Assembly (NCBI RefSeq): GCF_016863475.1
Contig: NZ_BOOY01000042.1
Location: forward strand, 50,809-114,808
From: Spirilliplanes yamanashiensis
GTDB taxonomy: Bacteria; Actinomycetota; Actinomycetes; Mycobacteriales; Micromonosporaceae
Length of the DNA stretch: 64,000 bases
Direction: 5' to 3'
The position numbers and the translations under genes are program-made. Below the pieces are notes generated by a model that was given only the letters and a program-made list of their open reading frames with translations, searched no databases and was not told the DNA's origin. Of this stretch, positions 16,817 to 25,585 are shown piece after piece. Within the stretch, counting starts at the first letter, position 1. Each line of letters begins with the position of its first letter.

Positions 16817-17494
16817 TCATCCTGACCCTCGCGTGACCAGCTTGCGGACCATTTCCAGCAGTCGCGCGTTGGCTGCCTCGTCTATCGCATCCTGCGCGGC
16901 GGGGCAGAGCAGCAACTGTGGCTGACCACCGCGGTAGTCCTCGTCGAGCACCAACAGTACGGACTCAGCGCTCACCCTCTCAGCCTGGTCGCCCCATGTC
17001 CGAACCACCGTGAGCGCCGCTGGGAGCGTCACGGCCGGATCCGAGATGAACACGTGCCGCAGGTCGATCGGTAATTGCTGCAGGGACAGGTCGACGCCGG
17101 CGCGGAAGCCGCCTCCTAGCATCACTGCGTCACGGAAGTCGTTGCCTGCGACCTCATTAGACCGTTCCGGTGATGACCCGAAGACGGTCAGTCCCGGAAA
17201 TTCGCCGCCGAAAATGCAGTCGACAAAATCGCCGTACGGAGCGATCCAGTCGCGCATCACGACGTTCCGGAACGTGCATCGTTCGAATCGCACCTGGTCC
17301 AGGCTGGTGCGCGCGAACCCGGATCCATCGAACGAGCAGTCCCGGAACACTGTCGGCGCCGAACCCACTCCCAATTCAGCGACATCGGCGCGTACATTGT
17401 CGAACCGGCACCGTTCGAACGTGCTCACTCCGACGGTCCAGTGCGAGATCCGCCGTTCGCTGAAGTCCTCGTCGCGATGCGTCTCGTCGATCAT
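16817..17494 (-). CDS. Pentapeptide-repeat-like protein, probable immunity protein
   Basis: A 225-residue protein. The preferred start is ATG 17494 (AAGG five bases upstream); the frame also extends to 17521. Residues ~20-125 show quasi-repeats with Phe/Cys every five residues (FERCRFDNV, FRDCSFDGSGF, VRFERCTFRNVVM, FVDCIFGGEF), the signature of a pentapeptide beta-helix. The C-terminus (LSLQQLPIDLRHVFISD, ESVLLVLDEDYRGG) is globular and unassigned. It lies 2 bp downstream of a toxin-like fragment in the same direction, the normal order for a toxin and its immunity gene. GC is lower than the core genome. Confidence 0.7.
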   Translation of the reverse strand: MIDETHRDEDFSERRISHWTVGVSTFERCRFDNVRADVAELGVGSAPTVFRDCSFDGSGFARTSLDQVRFERCTFRNVVMRDWIAPYGDFVDCIFGGEFPGLTVFGSSPERSNEVAGNDFRDAVMLGGGFRAGVDLSLQQLPIDLRHVFISDPAVTLPAALTVVRTWGDQAERVSAESVLLVLDEDYRGGQPQLLLCPAAQDAIDEAANARLLEMVRKLVTRGSG

Positions 17495-17496
17495 CA

Positions 17497-17700
17497 CTAC
17501 CTTGTCGCGGGCACTCGGCACTCCCCTAACCTCCCGACGGTCGTCGCCTCGATCTTGGCACCGTTCTTGGTATCGGTGATGTCAGGACCGTAGCTGGTGC
17601 TGTAATCGAACTGGCCGGGGAACCGGCGGTCGAGGGCATGTTTTGTGGCGCGGTGCACCGCATGCCCGTACCACCTCCGCAGCTTCCGCCCGTCACCCAC
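17497..17700 (-). pseudogene. C-terminal fragment of a polymorphic-toxin-like protein
   Basis: A 67-residue frame from GTG 17700. The core HALDRRFPGQFDYSTSYGPD, ITDTKNGAKIEATTVGRLGE resembles the C-terminal tip of secreted bacterial toxins (a YGPDI-type motif seen in nuclease-like tips; family not certain). The long delivery region normally preceding such a tip is absent: the frame stays open without a start codon to a TGA near 17845. Either a stand-alone leftover or a recombined orphan tip. Confidence 0.45.
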
Positions 17701-18124
17701 CGCTACACCGCCTCCGCGCTGTCCGTTTAGGACTGGCGCGCGTGAATTCGGATGGCAGGCCAGAGGCCCTAGGAGGTACTCCCAGCCTGCCCTGTGCTCG
17801 TAAGGCGGATCACTAGAAGGAGTGCCGCTATCCGGCGATCAGCTAGCCGCGCGGTGCGTGAGCCGCGGATATGACCACGGTAGGGCCGACCGGCACATCT
17901 GACCTGCCGCAACTAGACGACGACGAATGAGTTCGGCCCGGCATCACGGACGCCCATATGCGGCGTCGTACAGCCGTGGCTGAAACTGTTTGAAACGCTT
18001 CATAGCCGACCGGGCTGCGCACTCCTACACCGGAATGGCGCCTGCCTGCCCCTGCAGTGGGGCCACATCGTCGACCGGGAGTGGCTATTCTCCTCCGGCC
18101 GCCCGCCGCAAGAAGTGAGGTCCA
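17701..18124. other. No intact gene; possible remnant of toxin reading frame
   Basis: About 420 bases. The minus-strand frame of the toxin fragment continues open to about 17845 without a start. The last ~100 bases before 18125 are the leader of the DUF1906 gene and end in a GTGAGG ribosome site. Nothing else is identifiable. Confidence 0.4.
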
Positions 18125-19762
18125 ATGGCCACCGCCCCTGCCACCCGCGCGCGACTCCGACGCCCGGCCCGAGCCGTGCTCGTCGCAGTGACGGTCGTGG
18201 CCGTGACCGCCGTTGTCGGTGTGGCAGTGGCCGCCCAGCAGCCCACCGTCCCGACTCGAGTCCCGGCGCCAACCGTCCAAGTCGCGGCCGCGAAGCCGGT
18301 GACCGGACCGCAGCCGGGCACCTACGCCGGGCCGGCGTTCGACGCCTGCACCGCCCCGTCGAACGCACAGATGACGGCGTGGCTGAAGTCGCCGTACCGG
18401 GCGATGGTCGTCTACATCGGCGGCAAGAGCCGAGGCTGCAAGCAGCCCAACCTCACCGCCTCGTGGGTGAAGACGCAGAACAAGGCCGGCTGGCGGCTCA
18501 TCCCGATCTACGTCGGCCCGCAGGCTCCGTGCACCTACTCCAAGGCCAAGCACAAGATCTCCACCAGTACGCCGGTCGCCGATGCCCAGACCGCCGCCAC
18601 CGACGCCGCCGATCAGGCGAAGAAGCTTGGCCTCGCCCGCGACAGTGTGATCATCTATAACCTGGAGCGGTACCGCACCGGCGACGCCGCCTGCAAGAAG
18701 GCCGTGCTCGCCTTCCTCAGCGCCTGGACCGCCAAACTGCACGACCTGAGCTACCTGTCCGGCGTCTACAGCGAGATGACCTCCGGGATCCCCGACCTGG
18801 TCGGCGCCTACCGCACAGCCGGCTTCGTGCGCCCCGACTACATCGACTTCGCCCGCTGGGACAACGTCGCCACCGTCGACGACGCCGCCATCCCCGCCGA
18901 CATGTGGGCCCCGAAGCGCCGGATGAAGCAGTACCGCGGCCCGCACAAGGAGACCTGGGGTGACGTCACCATCAACATCGACAACGACCACCTCGACATG
19001 GCCACCTTGCCCGCCACCCGCACCGGCGACGTCACCGGCAACGGCTGGTCCGACCTGGTCACCGTGCACCCCACCACCGGCGTCGTGGACCTGTGGTCCG
19101 GCAACGGCACCACGCTCGCCCGCAAACGCTTGACCACGACCGTCAAGGGCATGGACGCCGTCACCCGCACCGACTTCAACCGCGACGGCCGCGACGACCT
19201 CATCGCCCGCGAGAAGGCCACCGGCTACCTGTGGCTGCACCCCGGCACCGCCACCGGGCTCGGCGCCCGGGTACGGATCGCCACGGGCTGGAAGCACCCG
19301 CGCGAGATCACCGCCGTCGGCGACCTCACCGGCGACGGCAACCCCGACCTCGTCGCCGTCGACCCGGCCACAGGCCGCCTCATCCTGCACCCAGGCCTGC
19401 GCACCCGGATCGGCGCCGGCATCCGGATCGGCAACAGCGGCTGGAACGGCATGGACGAACTCACCGGCGCAGGCGACATCGACGGCGACGGCACCGTCGA
19501 CCTCATCGCCCGCGTGAAGAGCACCGGCGTGCTCCGGCTCTATCCAGGCAGGCGCAACGCCCTCGCGACCCCGAAGGACCTGACCACCACTCACGCCCTT
19601 GGCGCCGGTATCACCGGCGTCGGCGACTTCGACCGCGACGGAATCCCCGACGTCATGGCCGTCGACACCACGGGCGCCGTCCACCGATTCGCCGTCACCG
19701 GCCGAGGATTCGGCCCGCGGATCAGGATCACTACCGGACTGAAGGGTTTGATCCCGTCCTGA
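18125..19762 (+). CDS. Secreted DUF1906 (Rv2525c-like hydrolase fold) protein with FG-GAP/VCBS repeats
   Basis: A 545-residue secreted protein, ATG 18125, GTGAGG upstream. Residues 1-37 are a signal segment. Residues ~62-285 match the glycoside-hydrolase-like TIM barrel of Rv2525c (GTYAGPAFDACTAPSN, AMVVYIGGKSRGC, GWRLIPIYVGPQAPC, ADQAKKLGL, VIIYNLERY). Residues ~290-545 form a propeller of FG-GAP/VCBS repeats with Ca-binding loops (DFNRDGRDDL, DLTGDGNPDL, DIDGDGTVDL, DFDRDGIPDV). Family members are thought to act on the cell envelope; the substrate is unknown. The last large intact gene in the island. Confidence 0.88.
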   Translation: MATAPATRARLRRPARAVLVAVTVVAVTAVVGVAVAAQQPTVPTRVPAPTVQVAAAKPVTGPQPGTYAGPAFDACTAPSNAQMTAWLKSPYRAMVVYIGGKSRGCKQPNLTASWVKTQNKAGWRLIPIYVGPQAPCTYSKAKHKISTSTPVADAQTAATDAADQAKKLGLARDSVIIYNLERYRTGDAACKKAVLAFLSAWTAKLHDLSYLSGVYSEMTSGIPDLVGAYRTAGFVRPDYIDFARWDNVATVDDAAIPADMWAPKRRMKQYRGPHKETWGDVTINIDNDHLDMATLPATRTGDVTGNGWSDLVTVHPTTGVVDLWSGNGTTLARKRLTTTVKGMDAVTRTDFNRDGRDDLIAREKATGYLWLHPGTATGLGARVRIATGWKHPREITAVGDLTGDGNPDLVAVDPATGRLILHPGLRTRIGAGIRIGNSGWNGMDELTGAGDIDGDGTVDLIARVKSTGVLRLYPGRRNALATPKDLTTTHALGAGITGVGDFDRDGIPDVMAVDTTGAVHRFAVTGRGFGPRIRITTGLKGLIPS

Positions 19763-19908
19763 CGGCGGACCAGAACACAGCGGTTGCAGCACACGGGCCG
19801 CGATACCTGCGTCTGCTTGGCCGACATCTCAGTCCGTCACTGAGCGCGGTTTCGCTCCTCCGATCAACGGTCCTGCCGGCCCGCGCCGCGCAATGCTTAG
19901 GTGTACGG

Positions 19909-20313
19909 GTGCGTCCGACGAAGGTCCTCTTCTGGCTTCCCCCGCTGCTGATCGGTGCCTGCTCCGTCGGACCGGCGTCGGACAACACACCGGCGATCTG
20001 CGCCGAGTTCCGGCAGAAGGTCGTCGAGTTCGCCAAGCCCGACAGCACCGAACCTGAGGCGGTCGCGTACGCCGACGCCGTGCGTGCGGGCTTCGACGGC
20101 ACGCCGGCTCTCCCGCCCGAGGAGTTCGCGAAGGTCAGGCGGACGTACTTGCAGGCACAGATCCAGCGCGCCCGAGACCTCGCCACAAGAGCCACGAATC
20201 CGACCACCCGGGATGGCCTCAACGCCTTTGCCGATGAGATGGAGCAGGTCGCCGACGGTGCGGATCTGGATGCCAGCCGACCGCCACTCATTTACCAAAC
20301 CTGCCTGCGCTGA
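19909..20313 (+). CDS. Small lipoprotein of unknown function
   Basis: A 134-residue protein. GTG 19909 is chosen because it follows AGGTG and yields a compact lipoprotein signal (RPTKVLFWLPPLLIGAC, lipobox Cys ~18). The mature part is helical and charged (AICAEFRQKVVEF, EEFAKVRRTYLQAQIQRARD, NAFADEMEQVADGADL). A second and third Cys could pair. Similar 120-150-residue lipoproteins are widespread in actinobacteria without known role. Confidence 0.7.
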   Translation: MRPTKVLFWLPPLLIGACSVGPASDNTPAICAEFRQKVVEFAKPDSTEPEAVAYADAVRAGFDGTPALPPEEFAKVRRTYLQAQIQRARDLATRATNPTTRDGLNAFADEMEQVADGADLDASRPPLIYQTCLR

Positions 20314-20570
20314 CCTCACGGCCGGGCGAGTGCGGCGCTCACGTAGGCGCATCACACCCGAACGCCGTCCGACCACGATCGGTCGTCGGCCGGTTCACGA
20401 GTTCGCCGGTGAGCTCGCGGCCAGCGACGCTGACTGCGAAGAAGCAGCGATGATCTCGCTGCCGAGAGCCTAGATCAGGGCGGATGCAACCGGACCGAAG
20501 TGGACCGGATGGTATTGCGCATTACCGGTCCGTCCACATTCGGCAAATCACGACACCAGGGACCATTTCT

Positions 20571-20606
20571 CCATGGGTTCGGGGTTCGAGCTCCCGGTGG
20601 CACAAC
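20571..20606 (+). repeat. Degenerate copy of the tRNA-Lys 3' end (candidate right att site)
   Basis: The first 20 bases match tRNA-Lys positions 13580-13599 at 19 of 20, and the similarity continues with four further changes through CACAA. It is oriented as a direct repeat of the tRNA, 7 kb away. Together with the integrase remnant it may delimit an integrated element. A generic tRNA T-arm remnant is the alternative. The rest of 20314-20677 holds no gene, only a 7-bp-stem hairpin (20502-20531). Confidence 0.5.
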
Positions 20607-20677
20607 GCCGCAGCGGTCACCGCAGCCCGGCAACTTGCCGCAGCTTCCTGGCCCGGCTTCGCCGGCCCCCAGACCGC

Positions 20678-20720
20678 TGACCGCGCCCGGCTCGACGGAG
20701 CATTCAGCCGGGCGCGGTCA
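20678..20720 (-). terminator. Strong hairpin terminator of the LPVTG-protein gene
   Basis: A perfect 15-bp stem: 20678-20692 (TGACCGCGCCCGGCT) pairs with 20706-20720, with a 13-base loop. It begins seven bases beyond the stop of the minus-strand gene. Confidence 0.8.
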
Positions 20721-20726
20721 GGTCGG

Positions 20727-21443
20727 TTATGCCACGAAGCGCGAACGGCGGCGGCGGCCGATCAGGTAGCCGGCGCCACCCAGGAGCAGGAGCACACCGC
20801 CGACTCCCGCCACCATCCCGGTGTCGGAACCCGTCACGGGCAGGCCACCGCCCTCACCGTCGGGGGTGTCCGTGCCGGCGGACGGGGTCGGGACGGGTGC
20901 GACGGTCGGCGTGGTGCTCGGGGTGGCGGTCGGTGTGGCGGTCGGCGTCGGTGAGGGCTGGGACGCGCAGTCGAGCGCGCGGGCGGCGTACAGGCCCTCG
21001 TTCAAGTAAGCCAGGTAGGCGTCGAACGTCGCGTTGTCGAGCGCCTCCTGCGAGGCCTTCCGCACGTTGGTGCCCGCGCCGCCCATCGTTCGGCCGATCG
21101 AGATTCGCAGATCCGCCGTCCAGGCGTTCAGCATGCCCTGCTTCAGGAAAGCGCGCAGCTCCTCCGCAGGGTCTTCCAGCTGCTGCTCCATCGCGCGAGG
21201 CAGGACGGGCAGCTTGTCAGCCTTCGCCGCGTCCAGGACCCGGTTGGCGACATCCAGGAGCTCGTCATCGGTGGCGGTGTCCAGGTCGACGGTGACCAGC
21301 TTACGGATGTCCGTGAAGAGCTTGCGCTCGACCGTCTGGCAGGACGCGTCGAGTCCGGGCGTTCCGGCCTGGGCCGCTGCCGGTGCAGCGGGAACCAGTA
21401 GGGCCATTGCCAGCAGGACGCCGGCCGAGACCTTGCGATACAT
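20727..21443 (-). CDS. ALF-repeat surface protein with LPVTG sorting signal
   Basis: A 238-residue protein, ATG 21443 after GGGAGG. It has a signal peptide (1-25) and a helical domain (~30-160) whose end, VRKASQEALDN and LAYLNEGLYAARALD, fits ALF repeats of actinobacterial surface proteins. A Pro/Thr stalk (PTPTATPTATPS) follows, then LPVTG, a transmembrane helix and a basic tail (IGRRRRSR). A sortase would anchor it to peptidoglycan; no sortase gene is in this window. A perfect hairpin terminator follows. Confidence 0.88.
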   Translation of the reverse strand: MYRKVSAGVLLAMALLVPAAPAAAQAGTPGLDASCQTVERKLFTDIRKLVTVDLDTATDDELLDVANRVLDAAKADKLPVLPRAMEQQLEDPAEELRAFLKQGMLNAWTADLRISIGRTMGGAGTNVRKASQEALDNATFDAYLAYLNEGLYAARALDCASQPSPTPTATPTATPSTTPTVAPVPTPSAGTDTPDGEGGGLPVTGSDTGMVAGVGGVLLLLGGAGYLIGRRRRSRFVA

Positions 21444-21634
21444 GTAAATCTTCCTCCCCGTGGGACCCAAAAGCCGGTAGATACTAGCGTCGATGGACGA
21501 CCGGCATGATCCGTCCCGGCGATCAGGTGCGGGGTGGCTGTCGCGGCGGCGGAGCGTGATCCCTCCGTGGCCCACCGGATGCCATTCGTCGATACGCCGC
21601 GAATTGCATGGTTCTGACATCGCCGGCGGCGATG

Positions 21635-21958
21635 TCAGGCCGGGGACCGCTGCACCTGGGCGGCGCGCACCCGGAAGACCGTCGTCCCGTCCTCGGCCTC
21701 GACCCCGTCCGGCACAGCCGTGGAGATGGTGACGACGCCGTCGGTGTCCTGGTCGGCAATCCGGCAGCGGATCAAAACCGGAAACGGGAGGGCGGGCGGC
21801 GGAGCCGCGTCCGAGAAGAACACCGGCACCTTGTCGACGAAGTGCCACGGCCGGCCCAAGGCGTCGATGAGCCGCACCCGCAGCCAACCGGGCCAGCCGT
21901 CGTCGACCCACGCGATCGCCTCGGAACGCACGACGACGGCGGCATCGGGTCCGGACAT
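21635..21958 (-). CDS. Hypothetical protein
   Basis: About 107 residues from ATG 21958; the frame extends to 22024, but neither start has a clear ribosome site. The sequence (VVVRSEAIAWVDDGWPGWL, RVRLIDALGRPWHFVDKVPV, IRCRIADQDTDGVVTIST) has a balanced composition and strand-like pattern typical of a real soluble protein. I do not recognise the family. It stands alone between two secreted-protein genes. Confidence 0.55.
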   Translation of the reverse strand: MSGPDAAVVVRSEAIAWVDDGWPGWLRVRLIDALGRPWHFVDKVPVFFSDAAPPPALPFPVLIRCRIADQDTDGVVTISTAVPDGVEAEDGTTVFRVRAAQVQRSPA

Positions 21959-22039
21959 GAGGCTGGACCATACCCCTGTCCACCCTGGCCGGCGACCGTC
22001 CGCAGTAGACCCCCGCCCGGACATCGACTTTAGTCAGAT

Positions 22040-22100
22040 CGTACAAAAGTTTCCGGTAGATGACGCGAAGTTGTTTACTTTGTTTCGGAAAGCGCCTAGC
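22040..22100 (+). promoter_or_regulatory. AT-rich leader with paired GTTTCSG motifs
   Basis: Upstream of the giant secreted gene, an AT-rich stretch carries GTTTCCG (22049) and GTTTCGGAAA (22082), 33 bases apart. Such GAAA/TTTC motifs are common near actinobacterial glycosidase promoters; a regulator-binding site is only a guess. Confidence 0.3.
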
Positions 22101-22158
22101 GTGCCGTTCACCGGTTCATCGGCACGAGTCGATGTGCGAGCCCGTCTGGAGCGCCTCC

Positions 22159-25100
22159 ATGAAGAAACTGGTGCTGCTGTCCGCCGCCGCCCTCGTCGGC
22201 GCCCTCCTTCCCGCCCTGCCCGCCGCCGCCGCCCCGCCGCCGCAGGAGCCCGGTGTGACACTGCGGACGTTCGATCTGCAGGTGTCGCGGGACTCGCTGT
22301 GCACGTTGAAGACGGGGCAGACGCCGAACGTCGACAAGAAGATGTCGGTGATCAACTGGACGACGGCGGCGGACTTCGGGCTCGAGGACCGGTTCCAGTC
22401 CGAGGTGATCGCGAACATCACCGTCGCCACGGCGGGGGCGCACCAGTTCCGGCTGACCAGTGACGACGGGTCGCGGTTGTTCATCGACGACGCGCTGGTC
22501 GTCAACAACGACGGGGCGCACGGCTCGTTCGCGGTGGAGGGGGCGGCCACCCTGACGACCGGGTACCACTCGCTGCGCATCGATTATTTCGAGCGGGACG
22601 GCGGGCAGCAGCTGACGCTGGAGTGGCGGCCGCCGGGCGCGAGCGCGTTCTCGGTGGTGCCGGCCAGTGTGCTGAGCACCGACGCCGGTGTGGTGCGGGT
22701 GACCGCGCCCGGTCGCAAGGATTGTGAGGGCGCCGGGGACAACCCGGGCGACGGGCTGCCGCTGAATTCCGTGCACCCCGGCTACACGCTCACGAACCTG
22801 CGGCCGGCCGGCTTCCAGCCGCAGGTCAGCGCGATGGACTGGTTCCCGGACGGGCGGCTGGCGATCGCCACCTGGGGCGGGCAGGAGAAGACGGCCGGTG
22901 AGGTGTACGTCCTCAGTGGTGTCACCGGCAGCACGTCGCCGGGGCAGGTCACGTACCGGCGGATCGCCACCGGGCTGCGGGAGCCCATGGGGCTGAAGAT
23001 CGTCGACGGGAAGATCTACGTCTCGCAGAAGCACGAGCTGACGGAACTCAACGACACCAACGGCGACGGGACGATCGACCAGTTCCGGCGGGTCGCCACG
23101 TGGCCGTTCGACGGTAACTTCCACGAGTTCGGGTTCGGGCTGTTGTACAAGGACGGGTTCTTCTACCTGAACCTGTCGGTGTCGATCGACCTCGGCGGGG
23201 CCACCACCGAGCCGCAGGGGTCCACGAACCGTGGCACCACGCTGAAGATCAACCGGTCCACCGGGGCGGTGCAGTACATCGCGGGCGGGCTGCGGACCCC
23301 GAACGGCCTGGGCTGGGGGCCCGACGGTGACATCTTCGTCACCGACAACCAGGGCGGCTGGCTGCCCGCCTCGAAGCTGGTGCACATCAAGCAGGACCGG
23401 TTCTTCGGCCACTACACCAACCCGGACGGGCCGTTCGACACGCAGCCGGTGACCCAGCCGGTGCTGTGGCTGCCGCAGAACGAGATCGCGAACTCGCCCT
23501 CCACCCCGTTGCAGCTCACCGCCGGGCCGTACGCCGGGCAGCTGCTGTTCGGCGACGTCACGTACGGCGGCATCCAGCGCGCGTTCCTGGAGAAGGTCAA
23601 CGGCGAGTACCAGGGCGCGGTCTTCCGGCTCACCCAGGGCCTGGAGTCGGGCGTGGTGCGGCTGACCCAGGGCCCCGACGGGGCGCTGTACCTGGGCGGG
23701 CTCGGCGCGGGCGGCAACTGGGGGCAGGAGGGCAAGCTCACGTACGGGCTGCAGAAGCTGACCCCGAACAGCACCAGCGTGTTCGACATCAAGGCCATGC
23801 GGGCGGTCGCGGGCGGCTTCGAGCTGGAGTACACGCAGCCGGTGTCCGCCACGACGGCGGCGCAGCTCGCCGCCCGCTACCGGGCGACGCAGTGGCGGTA
23901 CGTGTCGACGCCGCAGTACGGCGGGCCGAAGGTGGACGAGGAGGCGCTGCCGGTCAGCTCGGCGACGCTGTCCGCCGACCGGTTGAAGGTGACGCTGAAG
24001 CTGTCCGGGCTCAAGCCGGGCCGGGTCGTGCACGTCCGCTCGCCGCGGCCGTTCACCTCCACCTCCGGGGCGTCACTGTGGAGCACCGAGGCGTGGTACA
24101 CGCTGAACAGCCTGGTCGACGGCGCGACGCTGCGCACCGACCAGGTCGAGGCGGAGAACTCCGGGCTCAGCGGCACCGCGGGCCGGTCGTCGGAGCACGC
24201 CGGGTACACCGGGGCCGGCTTCGTCGCCGGGTTCGGCTCGGTGGGCGCCGCGGCCACGTTCAGCGTGAACGTGCCGGCAGCCGGGTCGTACCCGGTCACC
24301 CTCCGGTTCGCCAACGGGCCGAACCCGGCGGCGGGCACCAAGACCGTGAGCCTGTACGTGAACAACACGAAGGTGCGGCAGGTCAGCCTGGCCGACACCG
24401 GCGGCTGGACGTCGTGGGCGACCAGGACCGAGACGGTCACCCTGCGGGCCGGCGGCAACACGGTCACGTACCGGGTGGACACCGGCGACGTCGGCCACGT
24501 CAACCTCGACAACCTCACCGTCGGCACCGGCGGCGGGAGCACCGACACGACGACCCGGACCGGCCGGATCAGCGGCATCGGCGGCAAGTGCCTCGACCTG
24601 GACAACGGCGGCAGCGCCGACAAGACCAAGGTGCAGCTGTACACGTGCAACACCTCGTCCGCGCAGAGCTGGACCCGGGTCGGCGACACGCTGCAGGCCC
24701 ACGGCAAGTGCCTGGACATCGACAACGCCGGCACCGCCAACGGCACCAAGGTCCAGCTGTACACCTGCAACAACAGCGCCGCGCAGGTGTGGCAGCCGCA
24801 GGCCAACGGCTCGCTGCTGAACCCGATGTCCGGCAAGGTGCTCGACGTCGCGGGCGGCTCGACCGCCGACGGCGCCCAGATCCAGATCTGGGAGTGGGCG
24901 GACGTGGCCCAGCAGCGCTGGACCCACAACGCCGCCACCCGGGTCAACCTGTTCGACGGCGGCCACCTGGGCGCCTTCCAGAACGGCGACGGCAGCGCAC
25001 CGACCTGGCCGGTCGCCGGCGGCGCGGCCGAGGTGCTCGGCGGCGACATCCGCACCAAGCAGGCGTACGGCGACTTCAAGCTGCACATCGAGTTCAAGAT

Positions 25101-25518
25101 CCCCAACCTGCCGCCCGAGGTGACCGGCCAGACCCGCGGCAACAGCGGCATCTACCTGCAGGACCGCTACGAGCTCCAGGTGCTCGACTCGTACGGCAAG
25201 GCCAACCCGGGCCTCGACGACGCCGGGGCGATCTACCAGAAGCGGGCGCCGTCGGTGAACGCGGCGACGGCCCCGGAGACGTGGCAGACCTACGACATCA
25301 CGTTCCGGGCGGCGCGCTGGAACGGCGCCACGAAGACCGAGAACGCGCGGGTCACGGTGGTGTGGAACGGCCAGACCGTCCACAACGACGTGGCGATCGA
25401 CGGCCCGACCGGTGCGGGCGCCGCGGAGAGCCCCCTGCACCTGCCGATCCGCCTGCAGGACCACGGCGACCCCGGCGCCAACGTGCAGTACCGCAACATC
25501 TGGATCGAACCGGCGTGA
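22159..25518 (+). CDS. Giant secreted PA14 / sorbosone-dehydrogenase-like propeller / CBM / ricin / DUF1080 protein
   Basis: 1119 residues; ATG 22159 is chosen for its GGAG site and signal peptide (MKKLVLLSAAALVGALLPAL). Order: a PA14-type domain (~45-185: HQFRLTSDDGSRLFIDDALV, HSLRIDYFERDGG); a glucose/sorbosone-dehydrogenase-like beta-propeller (~210-530: NLRPAGFQPQVSAMDWFPDG, GLRTPNGLGWGPDGDIFVTD, RLTQGPDGALYLGGLG); a CBM6/35-like module (~665-795: DQVEAENSGLSGTAG, VNLDNLTVG); a ricin trefoil (~805-930, repeats KCLDLDNGGS, KCLDIDNAGT, KVLDVAGGST); and a C-terminal DUF1080 (3-keto-disaccharide hydrolase-like) domain (~930-1119: GDFKLHIEFKIPN, NSGIYLQDRYELQVLDSYG). It probably acts on extracellular carbohydrates. 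Confidence 0.88.
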   Translation: MKKLVLLSAAALVGALLPALPAAAAPPPQEPGVTLRTFDLQVSRDSLCTLKTGQTPNVDKKMSVINWTTAADFGLEDRFQSEVIANITVATAGAHQFRLTSDDGSRLFIDDALVVNNDGAHGSFAVEGAATLTTGYHSLRIDYFERDGGQQLTLEWRPPGASAFSVVPASVLSTDAGVVRVTAPGRKDCEGAGDNPGDGLPLNSVHPGYTLTNLRPAGFQPQVSAMDWFPDGRLAIATWGGQEKTAGEVYVLSGVTGSTSPGQVTYRRIATGLREPMGLKIVDGKIYVSQKHELTELNDTNGDGTIDQFRRVATWPFDGNFHEFGFGLLYKDGFFYLNLSVSIDLGGATTEPQGSTNRGTTLKINRSTGAVQYIAGGLRTPNGLGWGPDGDIFVTDNQGGWLPASKLVHIKQDRFFGHYTNPDGPFDTQPVTQPVLWLPQNEIANSPSTPLQLTAGPYAGQLLFGDVTYGGIQRAFLEKVNGEYQGAVFRLTQGLESGVVRLTQGPDGALYLGGLGAGGNWGQEGKLTYGLQKLTPNSTSVFDIKAMRAVAGGFELEYTQPVSATTAAQLAARYRATQWRYVSTPQYGGPKVDEEALPVSSATLSADRLKVTLKLSGLKPGRVVHVRSPRPFTSTSGASLWSTEAWYTLNSLVDGATLRTDQVEAENSGLSGTAGRSSEHAGYTGAGFVAGFGSVGAAATFSVNVPAAGSYPVTLRFANGPNPAAGTKTVSLYVNNTKVRQVSLADTGGWTSWATRTETVTLRAGGNTVTYRVDTGDVGHVNLDNLTVGTGGGSTDTTTRTGRISGIGGKCLDLDNGGSADKTKVQLYTCNTSSAQSWTRVGDTLQAHGKCLDIDNAGTANGTKVQLYTCNNSAAQVWQPQANGSLLNPMSGKVLDVAGGSTADGAQIQIWEWADVAQQRWTHNAATRVNLFDGGHLGAFQNGDGSAPTWPVAGGAAEVLGGDIRTKQAYGDFKLHIEFKIPNLPPEVTGQTRGNSGIYLQDRYELQVLDSYGKANPGLDDAGAIYQKRAPSVNAATAPETWQTYDITFRAARWNGATKTENARVTVVWNGQTVHNDVAIDGPTGAGAAESPLHLPIRLQDHGDPGANVQYRNIWIEPA

Positions 25519-25536
25519 CCCGGTCCTGAGCGGGGG

Positions 25537-25572
25537 CGCCCCCTGTGCCGATCATGATCGGTGCGGGGGGCG
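25537..25572. terminator. Bidirectional terminator between convergent genes
   Basis: Almost the whole 36 bases folds into one stem: CGCCCCC (25537-25543) pairs with GGGGGCG (25566-25572). An inner CCGATC/GATCGG stem is joined through G-U pairs and closes on a two-base turn. It sits between the ends of a plus-strand and a minus-strand gene. Confidence 0.7.
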
Positions 25573-25585
25573 TTCCCGTGTCCGG

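Noticed and set aside
16476..16925. 149-aa open frame on the plus strand after the IS
   Set aside because: Overlaps the pentapeptide gene antisense, with no recognisable motif or ribosome site.
17701..17845. N-terminal continuation of the toxin fragment
   Set aside because: The frame is open, but it has no start codon and its composition does not look like a protein domain.
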